Source of the DNA: Neocallimastix lanati (nom. inval.)
Lineage: Eukaryota; Neocallimastigomycota; Neocallimastigomycetes; Neocallimastigales; Neocallimastigaceae
NCBI GenBank assembly: GCA_016946835.1
Contig: JACVTC010000015.1
Span: 827,501-870,000 of the forward strand
Reading direction: 5' to 3'
DNA: 42,500 nucleotides
A program made the translations under genes and the position numbers. The notes beneath the pieces were generated by a model. That model made no database searches. It saw nothing but the letters and a program-made list of their open reading frames with translations, and had not been told where the DNA came from. Positions 1 through 13,000 of this stretch are shown here, in pieces; position 1 is the first letter of the stretch, and each line of letters starts with the position of its first letter.

Positions 1-1055
1 ACACAAAACAAGAAAAAAAAAATAGCATTCCTAATTATCTAACAGCTATAATATATATATATTAAAGATATTACTAATAAAAGATTTGAAATAAAATAAT
101 AATTTTTTTTAAACTAAAATATCATACATAAATATCTTAAACTAAAAATTAACAGTATAAATATAAATATATAAGATATGTATAAGATTTATAAATGGAA
201 TAAAAAAAAAGTTTATTAAATTATATTAATATTTAACCAACTAAATAAAAAATATAACTACTTTTTGACGAAAAAAAAAATTCTCTTCTTTCTCTTCAAA
301 ATTTGTAAGGAAGAGAGTTACTAACCATAATCATCAAAATAAAAATTATAAAATTAAAATTAAAATTAAAATTAAAATTAAAAAAGAAAAAAAAATTTTT
401 TTGAACTTTTCACCATATCTGTTAATCATAATAATGATTCATATTAAAATTTATTTTTTTTTTCTTTTTATATATATTTTTATTTTATTTTTTTTTTTTT
501 TTGTTTTTTTTTTGGTTTTAATGACATAAATGACTCTTATCTACAGTTTTTTAACTTATATCTATATAGAAATAGAAATATAGAAATAGACTAATTTAAT
601 TAAATAAAAATGATATATAATTATAAATTGGAAAAAAAAAAATTTAAAGTTTTAATTTATACCTTAATTTAAATTTTAAAAAAATTTTTTTTCCTTCCTA
701 CTTTTTTTTTTTTAATTAAAAAAAAAAAAAAAAGAGTGCGTGAAAGAGACAAAGAAAGAGACAAGAACAAAAAAAAAAAAAAAATTATTATTATAATAAT
801 TTTTCTAATTCTTTTCATACTTAAAAAGTAAATCAAAAAGAATAAAAAAAATATATATAAATAATAATAATAATAATAATAATAAATATTTAATTCTACT
901 TAAAAACATTAAATTATTGATAATAATTAAAAAAGTTTAAAAAAAAAATGTTTTATAAATATATATATATATATAATGAAAACAAAGTTACATAAATTAC
1001 ATATATGAAATAGCAAAAAATAAAGTTGTATAAATTAATATAATACATAAAGTAT

Positions 1056-1095
<40 letters not shown>

Positions 1096-2270
1096 ACATA
1101 AATACATAAATTAATATAATATATAGAATATTTAAAAAAATAGAAAAAAAAATTATATATTGATACAGTATACTCATAATTCCATAATCACTAACATTTT
1201 TATTTGATAAAAATTTTTATTTTCATTGAATCATAAATGGATGATTCCTATATACTATCAATAAATTTGTTTAACAGGAACATAAAATTTGTCTTTTCTC
1301 TAAAATAGCAGCTAATAGAACTGTTAATAAATTTTTAAATTATAATTTCAATAATTTCTACTATTTTTTATTATTTTCATATTTATATATATATATATAT
1401 ATATTTTTAATCATATAATTTCAATTTATTATTATAATCAAGCTTTTTTAATATGACATTAAATATTTTTAAAATTAATAGAATTTAAATATATTAAATT
1501 AATTATAATCATGCTTTTTTTTTTTTTTTTTTTAATATTAAATTTTAAATTTTGAATTAATACATTACGATTAAATTATAGTTATACTTTTTTTTTTAAA
1601 AAAAAAAAAAAAAAAAAAAACCTTTAACTAATAATGACAATACTTCCATACAAAATATATATTTATATTAAAGAGAGTAAAGTAAAGTTCCATAATAAAA
1701 ATAAAAAAAAAAATGAAAACATTTACATTAAAATAAACTCATATTGAATTATTATATATAATTCTCTTTCTATAAAAATTAATATTAATGACTATTAACA
1801 AATTGAGATATTAAATACATTATTTAATAAAATAATTACTTTTTTTATTATTATGTAATTTATTTATATTTTATTTTATTATTTATTGTATGTATTTTTT
1901 ATTTTATGAAAGCTTTAATTATTTCTACACTAATTTTTTATTTTTTTAAAGCTTTTATTCATTCTACTCTATTTTAATTTTTCTTAAAAACTTTTATTTA
2001 TTTGTTTTTAATATATTTTTATTTTATAATACTATTTAGAAAGATATGGAATAAAAAATTAATTTTCTTAATTTTTAAAGTGAAAAGGGTTATATTCTAT
2101 ATAAAAGGATTAGGCCTAAATTACATATAAATTAAGGACATATAAATTAAAGATTTATATATTAAATAGTATAAAAAAATTTATATATGCAATATATATA
2201 TTATATATATAAATTAGGTGTAAAATAATTTATATAATAATAATTTATTAATTATATAATTATTATTACT
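1..2270. other. AT-rich intergenic DNA, no supported gene
   Basis: This stretch consists of poly(A) and poly(T) tracts, AT dinucleotide runs and short ATT/AAT runs. No reading frame looks like protein beyond about 25 codons. The only slightly more complex stretch is around 1170-1320, where an ATG at 1237 opens a frame of about 23 codons with no recognisable features. I see no tRNA or other RNA gene. Confidence 0.7.
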
Positions 2271-2299
2271 ATTGATTATAATTATTATTGATTATAGTT

Positions 2300-2485
2300 A
2301 TAAAAATTTTATTTTTTATTATTATTTTTATTTATTATTATTATTTTTATTTATTATTATTATTTTTATTTATTATTATTATTTTTATTTATTATTATTA
2401 TTTTTATTTATTATTATTATTTTTATTTATTATTATTATTTTTATTTATTATTATTATTTTTATTTATTATTATTATATTATTAT
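2300..2485. repeat. 18-bp minisatellite of TTTTTATTTATTATTATT type
   Basis: About nine to ten near-perfect head-to-tail copies of an 18-bp A/T unit. The Tyr/Leu/Phe/Ile-only reading frames across it on the plus strand are by-products of the repeat, not genes. Confidence 0.85.
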
Positions 2486-3499
2486 TATTTTATATTATTA
2501 AATTATTTCTATATTTAACTATTAAATAAAAAAAAAAATGTGTAGTTCCTGATTCTACAATTTATTATATTTTTATTTTTTTCTTTTCTAATTTAATTTT
2601 TTTTTTCTTTTCTAATTAATAAAATCATAATAATATAATTTTTTCTCTTATATTGAGAATTGGTTGGTACGGATGACATTTAGAAAATATTTAAAATTTT
2701 ATAATAAAAAATAAAAAATACTATTAATAAAAATAATATTATTTAAAAAGGTGTATTTAATATTATTTTTTTCTTTATCCAAAATATTTAATGTTTATTA
2801 TCTTTTTTTTTTTTCTATTCAAAATGTTTAATGTATTACTATTACAATTGTTTATTATAATTATTTTTCTATTCAAGATGCCTAATTATTATTTTTTTTA
2901 TCATTTTTTTTTATTTGTCAAAAATGTTCATTATTTAATATATTATTATATATGCTATTTTTTAATTATTTTTTTTATTTAAAGTGTTTAATATATCATT
3001 TTTATTTTATTTTATTTTATTTTATTGTATTTTATTTAAAATATTTATTTAGTGCATTATTATTTTTAATTTTTATTATATATATATATATATTAAAAAA
3101 CGCTTAAAATACTACTACCATTATTTTTATTCAAAAAATTTTAAATGATTTATAATTCTTTATATAAAATTTTTTATTACTATATTCAAAAATGTCCATT
3201 ATTTAATATACTATTTATATTATATTATTTTTTTTACTTTATTTTATTTTATTTTATTTTTTTACTATTTAAAATATTTATTTAGTATATTATTTTTATT
3301 TTATTTTTTATTTTTTATTTTATTTTTTATTTTTTTTAAATGTTCATTATTATTATTATTATTATGATTATTTCTTTATATTTAATATTTATATATATCT
3401 TAAAATACTATCATCATGATACTTTTATTCAAAAATAATGCCAAAGTTATAAATTCTTTATTTAAATTATATATTAATATGAATAAACCATAATAATAA

Positions 3500-3553
<54 letters not shown>

Positions 3554-3854
3554 GCAATTATTTTATATTATTTAATCATTTCTACATTTACTATTAATAT
3601 TTTTTAATTACAAAATACGTGTAGCCTTTGATTCTTTAATATATATATATTTTAATTTATTATTAAAATTACTAAAGTAACTAAAAATAAATTATGATTA
3701 ATTTTTTAAGGAATTTTTTTTTTTTTATCTATTTGGTTGGTAGTTAAATTTAGAAATTATTAAAATTGTTATTAATAAATTATAATATTTTTAAAATTTA
3801 GAATGCTTCTAATAAATATAATATATTAATTTAAAAAGATGTTTATAATGTGTT

Positions 3855-3886
<32 letters not shown>

Positions 3887-4338
3887 ATCCAAAATGTTTA
3901 TTTAATGAATTATAATTATAATTATTACTTTTTTTATCTAAAAATGCTAAAAAAGTCATACAATTATTCTATATTAAAATATTAAATAAACCAAAATATA
4001 TTAACTATTTTTTATTATTCAAAAATGAAAAAACAGGATGAAAAAAATGGTTAATATATTATTATTATGTTTTATTATTATTTTATTTTATTTTATTTTT
4101 TTTTTTAATTTGAAATATTTAATGTAATATTAATACTTTTTTAAGTCATTTTTATTTACAATTTTTAATGTATTATTATTATTATTTTTTTTATTCAAAA
4201 TGTTTATTTTATGTATTATTATTATTATTATTATTTTTTTTTATTCAAAATGTTTATTTTATGTATTATTATTATTTTTTATTTCAAATGTTTAATATAT
4301 TACTATTATTTTTGTTATTCAAAAATGTTTAATATATT

Positions 4339-4382
<44 letters not shown>

Positions 4383-4470
4383 CAAAAATGTTAAAAAAAA
4401 GAGAGTTTTATAATATCTTTATATAAAATTTTTATATTAAGATATTAAAATAAACCAAAACCTTTTTTTT
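2480..4470. repeat. Degenerate ~1.08-kb tandem duplication built from TTCAAAATGTTTAAT-like monomers
   Basis: Short elements resembling TTCAAAATGTTTAAT followed by TATTATTATT recur at irregular 40-60 bp spacing, for example near 2818, 2870, 3183, 3885, 4193, 4243 and 4317. On a larger scale, landmarks of a first copy recur in the same order in a second. GTGTAGTTCCTGATTCT near 2540 pairs with GTGTAGCCTTTGATTCT near 3620. TTGGTTGGTACGG near 2660 pairs with TTGGTTGGTAG near 3730. TATCCAAAAT near 2777 pairs with the same near 3885. The offset is about 1.08 kb. No coding function is visible. Confidence 0.6.
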
Positions 4471-4634
4471 TTATAATTAATTATTTAATTAACATTGTTA
4501 ATTAATAAAAATGAAAATTAAATAAAAAAAAAAAAAAAAAAAATTAAAAAATAAAAAATAACAAAATAATATATTACATGAATGAATAAATAATTCAATA
4601 AATATAGAATTGAAAAAAAAAAAAAAACCTAAAT

Positions 4635-4636
<2 letters not shown>

Positions 4637-4686
<50 letters not shown>
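4637..4686. repeat. Poly(T) tract of about 50 nt
   Basis: This is an uninterrupted T run downstream of the minus-strand gene that ends at 4926. Similar long T runs lie at 4343-4378, 9106-9152 and 20884-20929, and an A run of about 43 at 40399-40441. Their exact lengths are the least trustworthy part of any assembly. Confidence 0.9.
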
Positions 4687-4687
<1 letters not shown>

Positions 4688-4925
4688 TTCTTCTTGAATT
4701 ACTATAATTTAAAGGGTGTGTATAGTTTTAATTTTATGAGTCATTCTAATATTATTGGTATTTTTTTTTTTATTTATTTATTTTTGTATTTATTCTTTTA
4801 TTTATTTATTTTTGTATTTATTCTTTTATTTTTGTATTTATTTTATTTTATTTTTATTTTTTTATTATTTTATTTTTATTTTTATTTTTATTTTATTTTA
4901 TTATTATTATTATTATTATTTTTTT

Positions 4926-7097
4926 TTAATAATAATAATAGTGAGGAGGTTGTTGGTTTTGTAGTGGTGGTTGGGAATTTAACTGTTGTTGTTGTTGTTG
5001 CGACTGCTGCTGCTGCTGCGGTTGTTGATTTTGTGATTGAGCATTTAATGGTTGCTGTTGTTGTAGTGGTGATGGCTGGGAGGAGGATTGAAGTAAAGGG
5101 AGTTGTGGTTGTGGTTGTAGTTGTGATTGTGCCTGGGCCTGAGGTATGGATTGAGGTTGAGGTATGGATTGAGCCTGAGGTATCGATTGAGGTTGAGGTA
5201 TGGTTTGTATTTGAGAGGAGGAGGACGTATCTGGAAGATAGGATAATTGGGTCAGTGACGATGGCTGTGGATAAGAATAAACAAATTCACTTTGAATGGG
5301 TAGATAGTAGATGGCTTGAGGTGATGTTGAAGAAGAAACAGCATGATGATGACATGAAATATATTGAGGAAGGGAGGAGGAGGAGGAAGAGGTGGTGGTG
5401 TTGGTGTTGGTGGTGGTGGAGGAGTTGGTGGGAAGATTTTGAATTGAATTCACTAAGGGTGATAGTGAAGTGGAAGAAGAAGAATTACTGGATCTTGAAA
5501 GTGACGTAAGGGAGGTAAGGGATGATGTTTCATTACTGGGTATAGCAGTTATGGGTGAATTGATGGAGGATAAGGGTAAGGGTAAGGAGGAGGGTAAGGA
5601 TAAGGATAAGGATATGGGGGAAAGCGAAATTTCATTACTGGGTACAGTTGTGGTGGTGGTGAGCGATGAATTTAAGGAGGATAGGGAGATGGGGGAAAGT
5701 GTATTTTTATTATTGGATAGGATAAGCGAAGGATCATTTTGTGATGGTATGGAGGTTATGATTAATTCATTTGTGGTTGAGGAAGTGGTACAACAACAAC
5801 TGCTATCGAGTGTTGCTAATGGTATTGGTAATGGAGAATATAAGGAATTAGAACTACTGCTATCATTGGAATAGATAATAGGTTTTTTAGGGGTGTTAAT
5901 GGTGGTATTGGTGGTGGTGGTGGTGGCGGCGATAGTGGGCGAAGCTTTTATATAATTAATGGAAATAGTAGATGATGATTCAGATTGAACTGGGGATGGA
6001 ATGACTAGAGTATTTGTTTTTACTTTTACTTTTTCCATCATGTTCGTTTTTAAATTCATTTCTGTCTTTGTATTTTCACCTATACTTTGAATTATAGTTG
6101 TATTTATAGGATTACTATTACTATTACTATTACTATTATTATTATTAATAATATTATTATTATTAATATTATTATTTTGCTTTTTCTTGTTTTGTTCCCT
6201 TATTTGATTATCTGACGTTTTTGATTGATGAATTTGTTTATGCTTCTTTTCATTAGAAAATTTATTTAATGATTTTTCAATTTTGGCCATAATATCATTT
6301 TCATCTTTATAGTGACAAATCTTAGAATATTTTTTATCCATACAAAGTTCTTTCCAATACTGATTGACATGGGTACTATTAATGCAATCGGGTCTATTAT
6401 TTGTTTTTTGAAGAATTTTTGACCATAACAGTTTCATTTGTATTGGAGTGGTGGCAACATTGTTTAAGGATTTACATAATGATTCATAGGATGGCTTTAT
6501 TTCAAATTCATCTAACTGATCTATTACTTTGGCACACATTATATAACGGTAGGCTTCTGTTAATTTTGAAAGTTAAAATTTTTTTTTTATATATAGATTA
6601 ATATTAAAATAATAATAATAATAATAAAAAAAAAATAGACATTAATATTTTTATTTAAGTTTAAATATTATATATATATATAATTTCTTATTTTTTATTA
6701 TAATTTTATAATTATTTATTTGTTATAATACATACGAGCTCTATAGGTTAAAAGTAAAAAGAAAAGAAAAAGAGAATTATTTTTAAATAATATGATTTAT
6801 AAATTTAAAAAATTTATTAATATAATGAAAATAATGTTAATAATTGTAAAATAATTATAATAACATTTATTATAGATGTATATTATATTTAATATTAATT
6901 ATAATTATGATATATATATATATAATAAAAACGGATATTTACTGTGAAATATTCCATTTTTTTCTTGTAAATTCTTTGAATGAACATCCCTGTTTTTGAT
7001 ATTCTTTTGAATTAAAGGAATTTTGAACTTCTTTCACCAACGAAATAAATTTTCGTTGCTTTTCAATATAAATATTAAATAATGAAGCGTCTTCCAT
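4926..7097 (-). CDS. Putative DNA-binding protein: prokaryote-like HTH N-terminus plus long Ser/Thr/Asn/Pro/Gln-rich tail (3 exons)
   Basis: Proposed coding exons are 7097-6943, 6740-6736 (5 nt) and 6556-4926, giving 1791 nt and 596 residues with the stop. Exon 1 starts at the ATG and encodes 51 residues ending in WNIS. Joining all three exons gives WNISQAQAYRYIMCAKVI. From memory, the pattern W-IS---AYR-I--AKV followed by P-YES--K-L and a Q---LW segment resembles HTH proteins of bacterial plasmids and phages, so DNA binding is the best guess. Residues 1 to about 150 are complex and charged. From about 165 on, the protein is runs of Asn, Ser, Thr and then Pro/Gln, as in fungal regulators, and it ends in PHYYYY. 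An ATG-started frame confined to exon 3 (6539-4926) would cut the HTH in half. The plus-strand frames over this gene are shadows. The binding target is unknown. Confidence 0.8.
6557..6735 (-). other. Intron 2 of the HTH gene
   Basis: GTATGT at the 5' end and TTAACAG at the 3' end, 179 nt. A TTTTAAC element at 6578-6572 lies about 15 nt before the 3' splice site. Confidence 0.72.
6736..6740 (-). other. 5-nt micro-exon AGCTC of the HTH gene
   Basis: CTATAG before and GTATGT after delimit AGCTC exactly. Exon 1 ends two bases into a codon and exon 3 needs one leading base. Five extra nucleotides satisfy both, and the result, CAA GCT CAA, inserts Gln-Ala-Gln in the HTH. Splicing exon 1 directly to exon 3 shifts the frame. 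Confidence 0.72.
6741..6942 (-). other. Intron 1 of the HTH gene
   Basis: The intron reads GTAAAT at the 5' end (6942-6937) and CTATAG at the 3' end, 202 nt. A TTTTAAC element (6753-6747) sits just before the 3' splice site and may be the branch point. Exon 1 would otherwise run into a TAA directly at the donor. Confidence 0.7.
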
Positions 7098-7620
7098 TAT
7101 TAATATTAATTATTAATATTAATATTATTTTATTTTATTTTATTTTATTTTTATTGCTTATAGAGACTTATTTTATTATTTTTCTTTCTTTCTTTCTGTG
7201 TTTTTTTATTTTAATTTTTTTTTAGTAAAAGTATTTTTGTTATAATGTTATATTGTATTATTATTTTTATTTAAATATTATCTTTATAAAAAAAATTTTT
7301 TTTTTTCTCTTTAAATTTACATATATATAATTAAAGTGTTTTGAAATTTTTATTGAATAATTATATTTGATCAAAAATTTATTCAAAATTTTGGTATGTT
7401 TTTTTTTTTATTTTTATTTTTTTTTAAAATTGTGTAACTTTATACATTAAATTTTATTTTTATTTTTATTTTTATTTTTCTAATAATTATAATAAAAATA
7501 TTTTATATGAAAAAAAAAAAAAAATTGTAAAAATAGGGGAAACTTTTTTTTATATTTATATGATTTTTTTTATATATAAAAAATATTATATAAAAAAAAA
7601 AAAAAATAATAAAAAGATGG
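7098..7620. other. Upstream region of the HTH gene; no gene seen
   Basis: This holds TTTTA and ATTTT runs and homopolymer tracts. I see no convincing TATA box among the many A/T hexamers and no coding frame. Confidence 0.5.
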
Positions 7621-8263
7621 TCTGTCATCATTTTTATTTGTTACCATCAAATTATTATTATTATTATTATTATTTTTTTTTTATTTTCATTTCATTTCAT
7701 ATTTAAATATTAATTAAATTAAATATATAATAGTAAGAAGAAAACAATATATTCATAAATTAAAGTATTGTTCTTAATTAAAATTAAAAAAAGTACGTTT
7801 GGGTGAGTTATCAATCCTTTAAGAAATTAAAAATCAAATATTTATAATAAATTAATAAGGTAATTAATAATAAAATATATATATTATATATATATATTTT
7901 TTTGGTTAATTAATAAATTCTTATTCAATATTATTTTTATTTTCATATTAATTATATATAAAAAAAGTTTAGTCTAGTTCGATATTTATTAAATTCGGTA
8001 GTACAATTTTGATAAAAAAGTTTAAATAATATGGGTCATCATGATATAATTTATAATATTTATAATATATATATATATATTATTTTTTTTTAGTCTAGTT
8101 CAAAATTTATTAATTTACTAAGTTTTACATATAAAAATAAGTTTAAAAAAAAAAAATTTTTTTTTTTTAATTTTTTAAATTTAAAAATAGTAAATAAATA
8201 TATAATTAAAAAAATTTTCCTTGGTTAATAAATATAGTAATATTTGTAGACTCAGATTCAAGA

Positions 8264-8296
<33 letters not shown>

Positions 8297-9103
8297 TTTT
8301 TATAATATATAATATATAATATAAATATTTATATATATATATTTTAATTATAATAATAATATTTTTTTAATAATAATTAAACTTGATTAATAATTAAACT
8401 CTTTTTATTAAATATTAATATCTATGAATTCATTTGAATATTCATATTTTAGAATTTTTTTTTTTAATCTTTCTTTTCTTTTTTTTTTTTTTTTAAATTT
8501 AATTAAAATCTTTCATTTAATTTTCGGCAATTTTTTTTTTTTTCTAAAATCTTTCATGTAATTTTTCGGCAAAATATTTTTATGAAATAAAATAATAATA
8601 ATAATAAAAAAAAAAAGCAACTGATGAATGAATAATAAATGTATCAATATAAATTTATTAACTTTTAATTAATTTAAAATATTAAATGGTTTAAATCGAG
8701 AAAAAAAAATTATTATTTTTTTTTTTTCTTTTAAATAATTATATTAAATTTATTAATAATATTTATTAATAATAAAAAAAAAAAAAAAAAAGTGATGAAT
8801 AAAACTATAGTTGATATATACATTATTATGTATTATAAAGTTTATTAAAAAAAAAAAAAAAAAAAAGAAAGTAAATAATTAAATAATTAAAAAAGAACTA
8901 ATTTAAATTATTATTTTAAATATTAATAAATGATTATATATCTTTTTTTTTATAAATCAATGGACATTTTATTTCGGAAAAAAAATGAATTAAAAAAAAA
9001 AAAAAGGGTGTTAATGGTTATAAATTTTAATATATATATATACATTTTTTTATAATTTTTAATTTTTTTTTTTTTTATAATTATTCATTTTTATTATAAT
9101 TAT

Positions 9104-9156
<53 letters not shown>

Positions 9157-9200
9157 ATTAGTCATTAAAATTTAGATTTTCATTTTCATATTTTTTTTTT
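7621..9200. repeat. Diverged first unit of the large repeat array
   Basis: Landmarks of the units to the right occur here in the same order but strongly degraded. They are TTTGTTACCATC (7638), GTAGACTCAGATTCAAG (about 8247), TTGATTAATAATTAAACTC (about 8384), TTTAAATCGAGAA (about 8690), AAAGTAAATAATTAAA (about 8868) and TTTCGGAAAAAAA (about 8973). No coding potential is visible. Confidence 0.6.
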
Positions 9201-9921
9201 TATGATAAGTCAATTGTAATCATATTTCGGGGGGAGGAAAAAAAAAAAAAAAAAAGAATATTGAATTAATATTATTACGAATAATGTTTTATTCATTAGT
9301 AATTAAATTAAAATTTAGATTTACTTTTTTTATGTTTTATTTCATTCCCAAAATGTATTATTATAAAATAAATAAATTAATAAATAAATAATCAATATTT
9401 ACTAATTAATTGATATCATTATTTATTATTATTATTATTTCATATTAATTTTTTTTATTATAATATCTTTTTTATATATATTAACATTTAAAAGAATTAA
9501 CCATATTGATGTATTAATAATGATATTGTTTATATTTTGTTTATAAAAGAAATAAATAATATAGTATTAAAAATATAAATATAAATATAAATAAAGATAC
9601 CAAAAAAAAAAGTATGTATAATAATATTAATTTATATTAATAAACTTAATTCTCAATTTTTAATTTTTATTTTTATTATTAAAATTAAAATAATTCTACA
9701 TTTTTTTTTTTTTTTTTATTTCATGAAAAATTGAAAAGAATAATATAATACAGTTAGTTGTATCTTTATTTGCTACCATCTTTCTTTCATTATTCATTTC
9801 TTGGTTTAATATTTAATAAGAAACAATAGGTCACATAATATAAATGATTATACTTAATATTTTAATAATATAATATCATTATAAAATTTTTTATTAATAT
9901 GATATAATAGGTTTTTTTTTT

Positions 9922-10070
9922 CTCTAATAGTTTTATTGGTGGTTAATTCTTTTCTAAGAAATAATGAAATAATTAAAGACTCAGGGGCAAGATTTTTTTT
10001 TTTTTTTTATTTTTTATTTTTATTATTTTTAAACTTTTTTTTTTTATTAATAATAAATATTTAATTTTTA
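9922..10070 (+). repeat. Two-orientation block, forward copy (others at 16145-16270 and 18470-18595)
   Basis: The block runs from AATAGTTTTATTGGTGGTTAATTC through GACTCAGGGGCAAG (9978-9991) to ATTAATAATAAATATT. Forward cores lie at 9978, 16203 and 18527. Reverse cores, CTTG(C/T)CCCTGAGTC, lie at 11503, 13039, 14571, 15627, 17800, 20055 and 20502. The flanks of reverse copies (ATTTGCTACCATC to the left, ATTAATAATGATATTG to the right) keep the normal orientation, so the block itself is inverted. Confidence 0.7.
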
Positions 10071-13000
10071 TGTTTATTTTTATTTTTTTTAATTTTTTAT
10101 AATTTAAGTTTCTTTAAAAAAAAATATTATTAATTATTAATATTTTTTAAAAGAAATTCTCTACTATATTTTGATTTGTTACCATATTTTATCTTTCAAT
10201 TCATTTCAAATATTAAATAGAATAATATTCGTCTTATTTATAATATTTTTATATCAAAATATTAATTAAAAAAGTTTGTTTAATTTAGAAATATTTGTAG
10301 ATTTAGGTTCAAGAATTTTTTTATAATATATTTATTTTATTTTTTTAATTAATATCACTTTTTTAATATTAAACCGATTAGTAATGAAACTCTATTTATT
10401 ATTTATTAATATGTATTTTTTTTTGTAAATTTATAAAAATATTAATATTTAGAATTATTTTATTGTCTTAAAATAAATACCAATATAATTAAATAACTTC
10501 ATTTTAATTAATTTGAAATAATAAGTTTTTGTAAATCGAGAATATGTTTTATTATTTTTTAAAATAAAAATATAAAAAAAGTATTGAATTATAGATGAAT
10601 TAAAAAATAATAACCCATTATTATATACTATATAATTTATTAAGAAAAAAATAAATAATTAAAAAGAATTAATTTAATTAATGTTAATTATTAATAAATA
10701 AATATTAATATGTTAATATATATCAATATCATGTATTTTTTAATATTTTTTTATGATTATTGTTCAACTTTTTTTAAAAAATTCTTAATCATTAAAATCT
10801 CATAATTTTTTTTATTTATCATTATAATATAATAAAGAAAAAAAAAATATTATTAATATTTTTATGATAAGTCATTTAAAATCATATTTCGGAAAAAAAA
10901 AAAAAAAAAGAATGATGAATTAATATTATTATGAATAATGTTTCATTTGATTATTCATTCATTAGTAATTAAATTAAAATTCAGATTTTCCTTTTTTTTT
11001 GTTTTATTTCACTCATATGTAATAAAAAAAAAAAAAAAACAATAATCATTATTTACTAATTATTATAATTATTATTATTATTATTACTATTTTATAGTTA
11101 TTTTTTATTTTATTATAATAACTTTCATATATGTATTAATATTTAACAAAGTTAACATACATGCATTAATTTCTTAATAATGATATTATTTATTTTGCTT
11201 TAAGATTATAACATATATGTAATATAGAATTAATGATATAAATATAAACATTCATACAAGGAAAAAAAAAATAAGAATAATATTAAATATTATATTAATA
11301 AACATAGTTCTCAATTTTTAATTTTTATTATTATAATTAAAATAATTCTACATTTTTTTTTTCTATGAAAAAATGAAAAGAATAAAATGATACAATTGTT
11401 TTTATTTTTATTTGCTACCATCGTTCATTATACATTTCTTGTTTGAATATTATTTATTACTAATAATAAAAATTTAAAAAATAATACAAATAAAGATAAA
11501 ATCTTGCCCCTGAGTCTTTAATTATTTTATTGTTTCTTAAAAAAGAATTAACCACCAATAAAACTATTAATTACAATATAATATCTTTTATATATTTTTT
11601 AATATTAAAAAAAAATTAACATCCATGTATTAATTTATTAATAATGATATTGTTTATTCTGTGTATAAAAAAAAACAATAAATAATATAGTATTAATAAC
11701 ATATATATAAAGATTAATAGACCAAATTCTCAATTTTATTATTAATTATATATAGTAAAAAAAAAAAGATGTAGAAAGTTAATAATTCTTCACTTTTTTA
11801 AATTTTTTATAATATATTTAAATATTTATTTTTAAAATAATATCATTTTTTTAATATTAAACCTATTAGTAATGAAACTCTATTTATTATATATTAATAT
11901 GAATTTTTTTTTGTAAATTTATAAAAATATTAATATTTAGAATTATTTTTTTTGTCTTTTTTTCATAATTTAAATTTAATTAAAAAAATAAGTTATTACT
12001 TAAAATAGATACCAATATAATTAAATGACTTCGTTTTTAATTAATTTAAAATAATAAATTGTAAATCGAGAATACATTTTATTATTTTTTTAAATAAAAA
12101 TGTAAAAAAGTATTAAATTATAGATAAATTAAAATATAATAACCCATTATTATATATTATATAATTTATTAAGAAAAAAGTAAATAATTAAAAAGAATTT
12201 AATTATTATTATTAATTATTAATAAATAAATATTAATATGTTAATATATATCAATATCATGTATTTTTTAATATTTTTGTATGATTATTGTTCATCTTTT
12301 TTTTTTAAAAAATTCTTAATCATTAAAATCTCATAATTTTTTTTATTTATCATTATAATATAATAAAGAATAAAAAAAAATATTATTAATATTTTTATGA
12401 TAAGTCATTTAAAATCATATTTCGGAAAAAAAAAAAAAAAAAAGAATGATGAATTAATATTATTATGAATAATGTTTCATTTGATTATTCATTCATTAGT
12501 AATTAAATTAAAATTCAGATTTTCCTTTTTTTTTGTTTTATTTCACTCATATGTAATAAAAAAAAAAAAAAAAACAATAATCATTATTTACTAATTATTA
12601 TAATTATTATTATTATTATTACTATTTTATAGTTATTTTTTATTTTATTATAATAACTTTCATATATGTATTAATATTTAACAAAGTTAACATACATGCA
12701 TTAATTTCTTAATAATGATATTATTTATTTTGCTTTAAGATTATAACATATATGTAATATAGAATTAATGATATAAATATAAACATTCATACAAGGAAAA
12801 AAAAATAAGAATAATATTAAATATTATATTAATAAACATAGTTCTCAATTTTTAATTTTTATTATTATAATTAAAATAATTCTACATTTTTTTTTTTTCT
12901 ATGAAAAAATGAAAAGAATAAAATGATACAATTGTTTTTATTTTTATTTGCTACCATCGTTCATTATACATTTCTTGGTTTGAATATTATTTATTACTAA

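Noticed and set aside
2272-2529. Plus-strand reading frames of 76-85 codons rich in Tyr, Leu, Ile and Phe
   Set aside because: They lie entirely on an 18-bp A/T minisatellite, and two overlapping frames are open at once, as expected from the repeat.
4685-5874. Plus-strand reading frames of 274 and 134 codons
   Set aside because: They run antisense to the exon 3 low-complexity tail. The antisense of Asn/Ser/Thr/Gln codons yields Val/Gly/Glu/Asp runs. The minus-strand model has splice signals and a conserved N-terminus.
4926-6539. HTH gene as a single-exon ORF starting at 6539
   Set aside because: That start drops the first half of the helix-turn-helix. The coding-like frame continues upstream to an acceptor at 6557 and links in phase to an upstream exon.
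9922-9995. tRNA-derived SINE promoter (TTGGTGGTTAATTC as A box, GGTTCAAG-type variants as B box) in the array
   Set aside because: The spacing and the B-box consensus do not fit, and no cloverleaf can be drawn. The resemblance is limited to a few bases in diverged copies.
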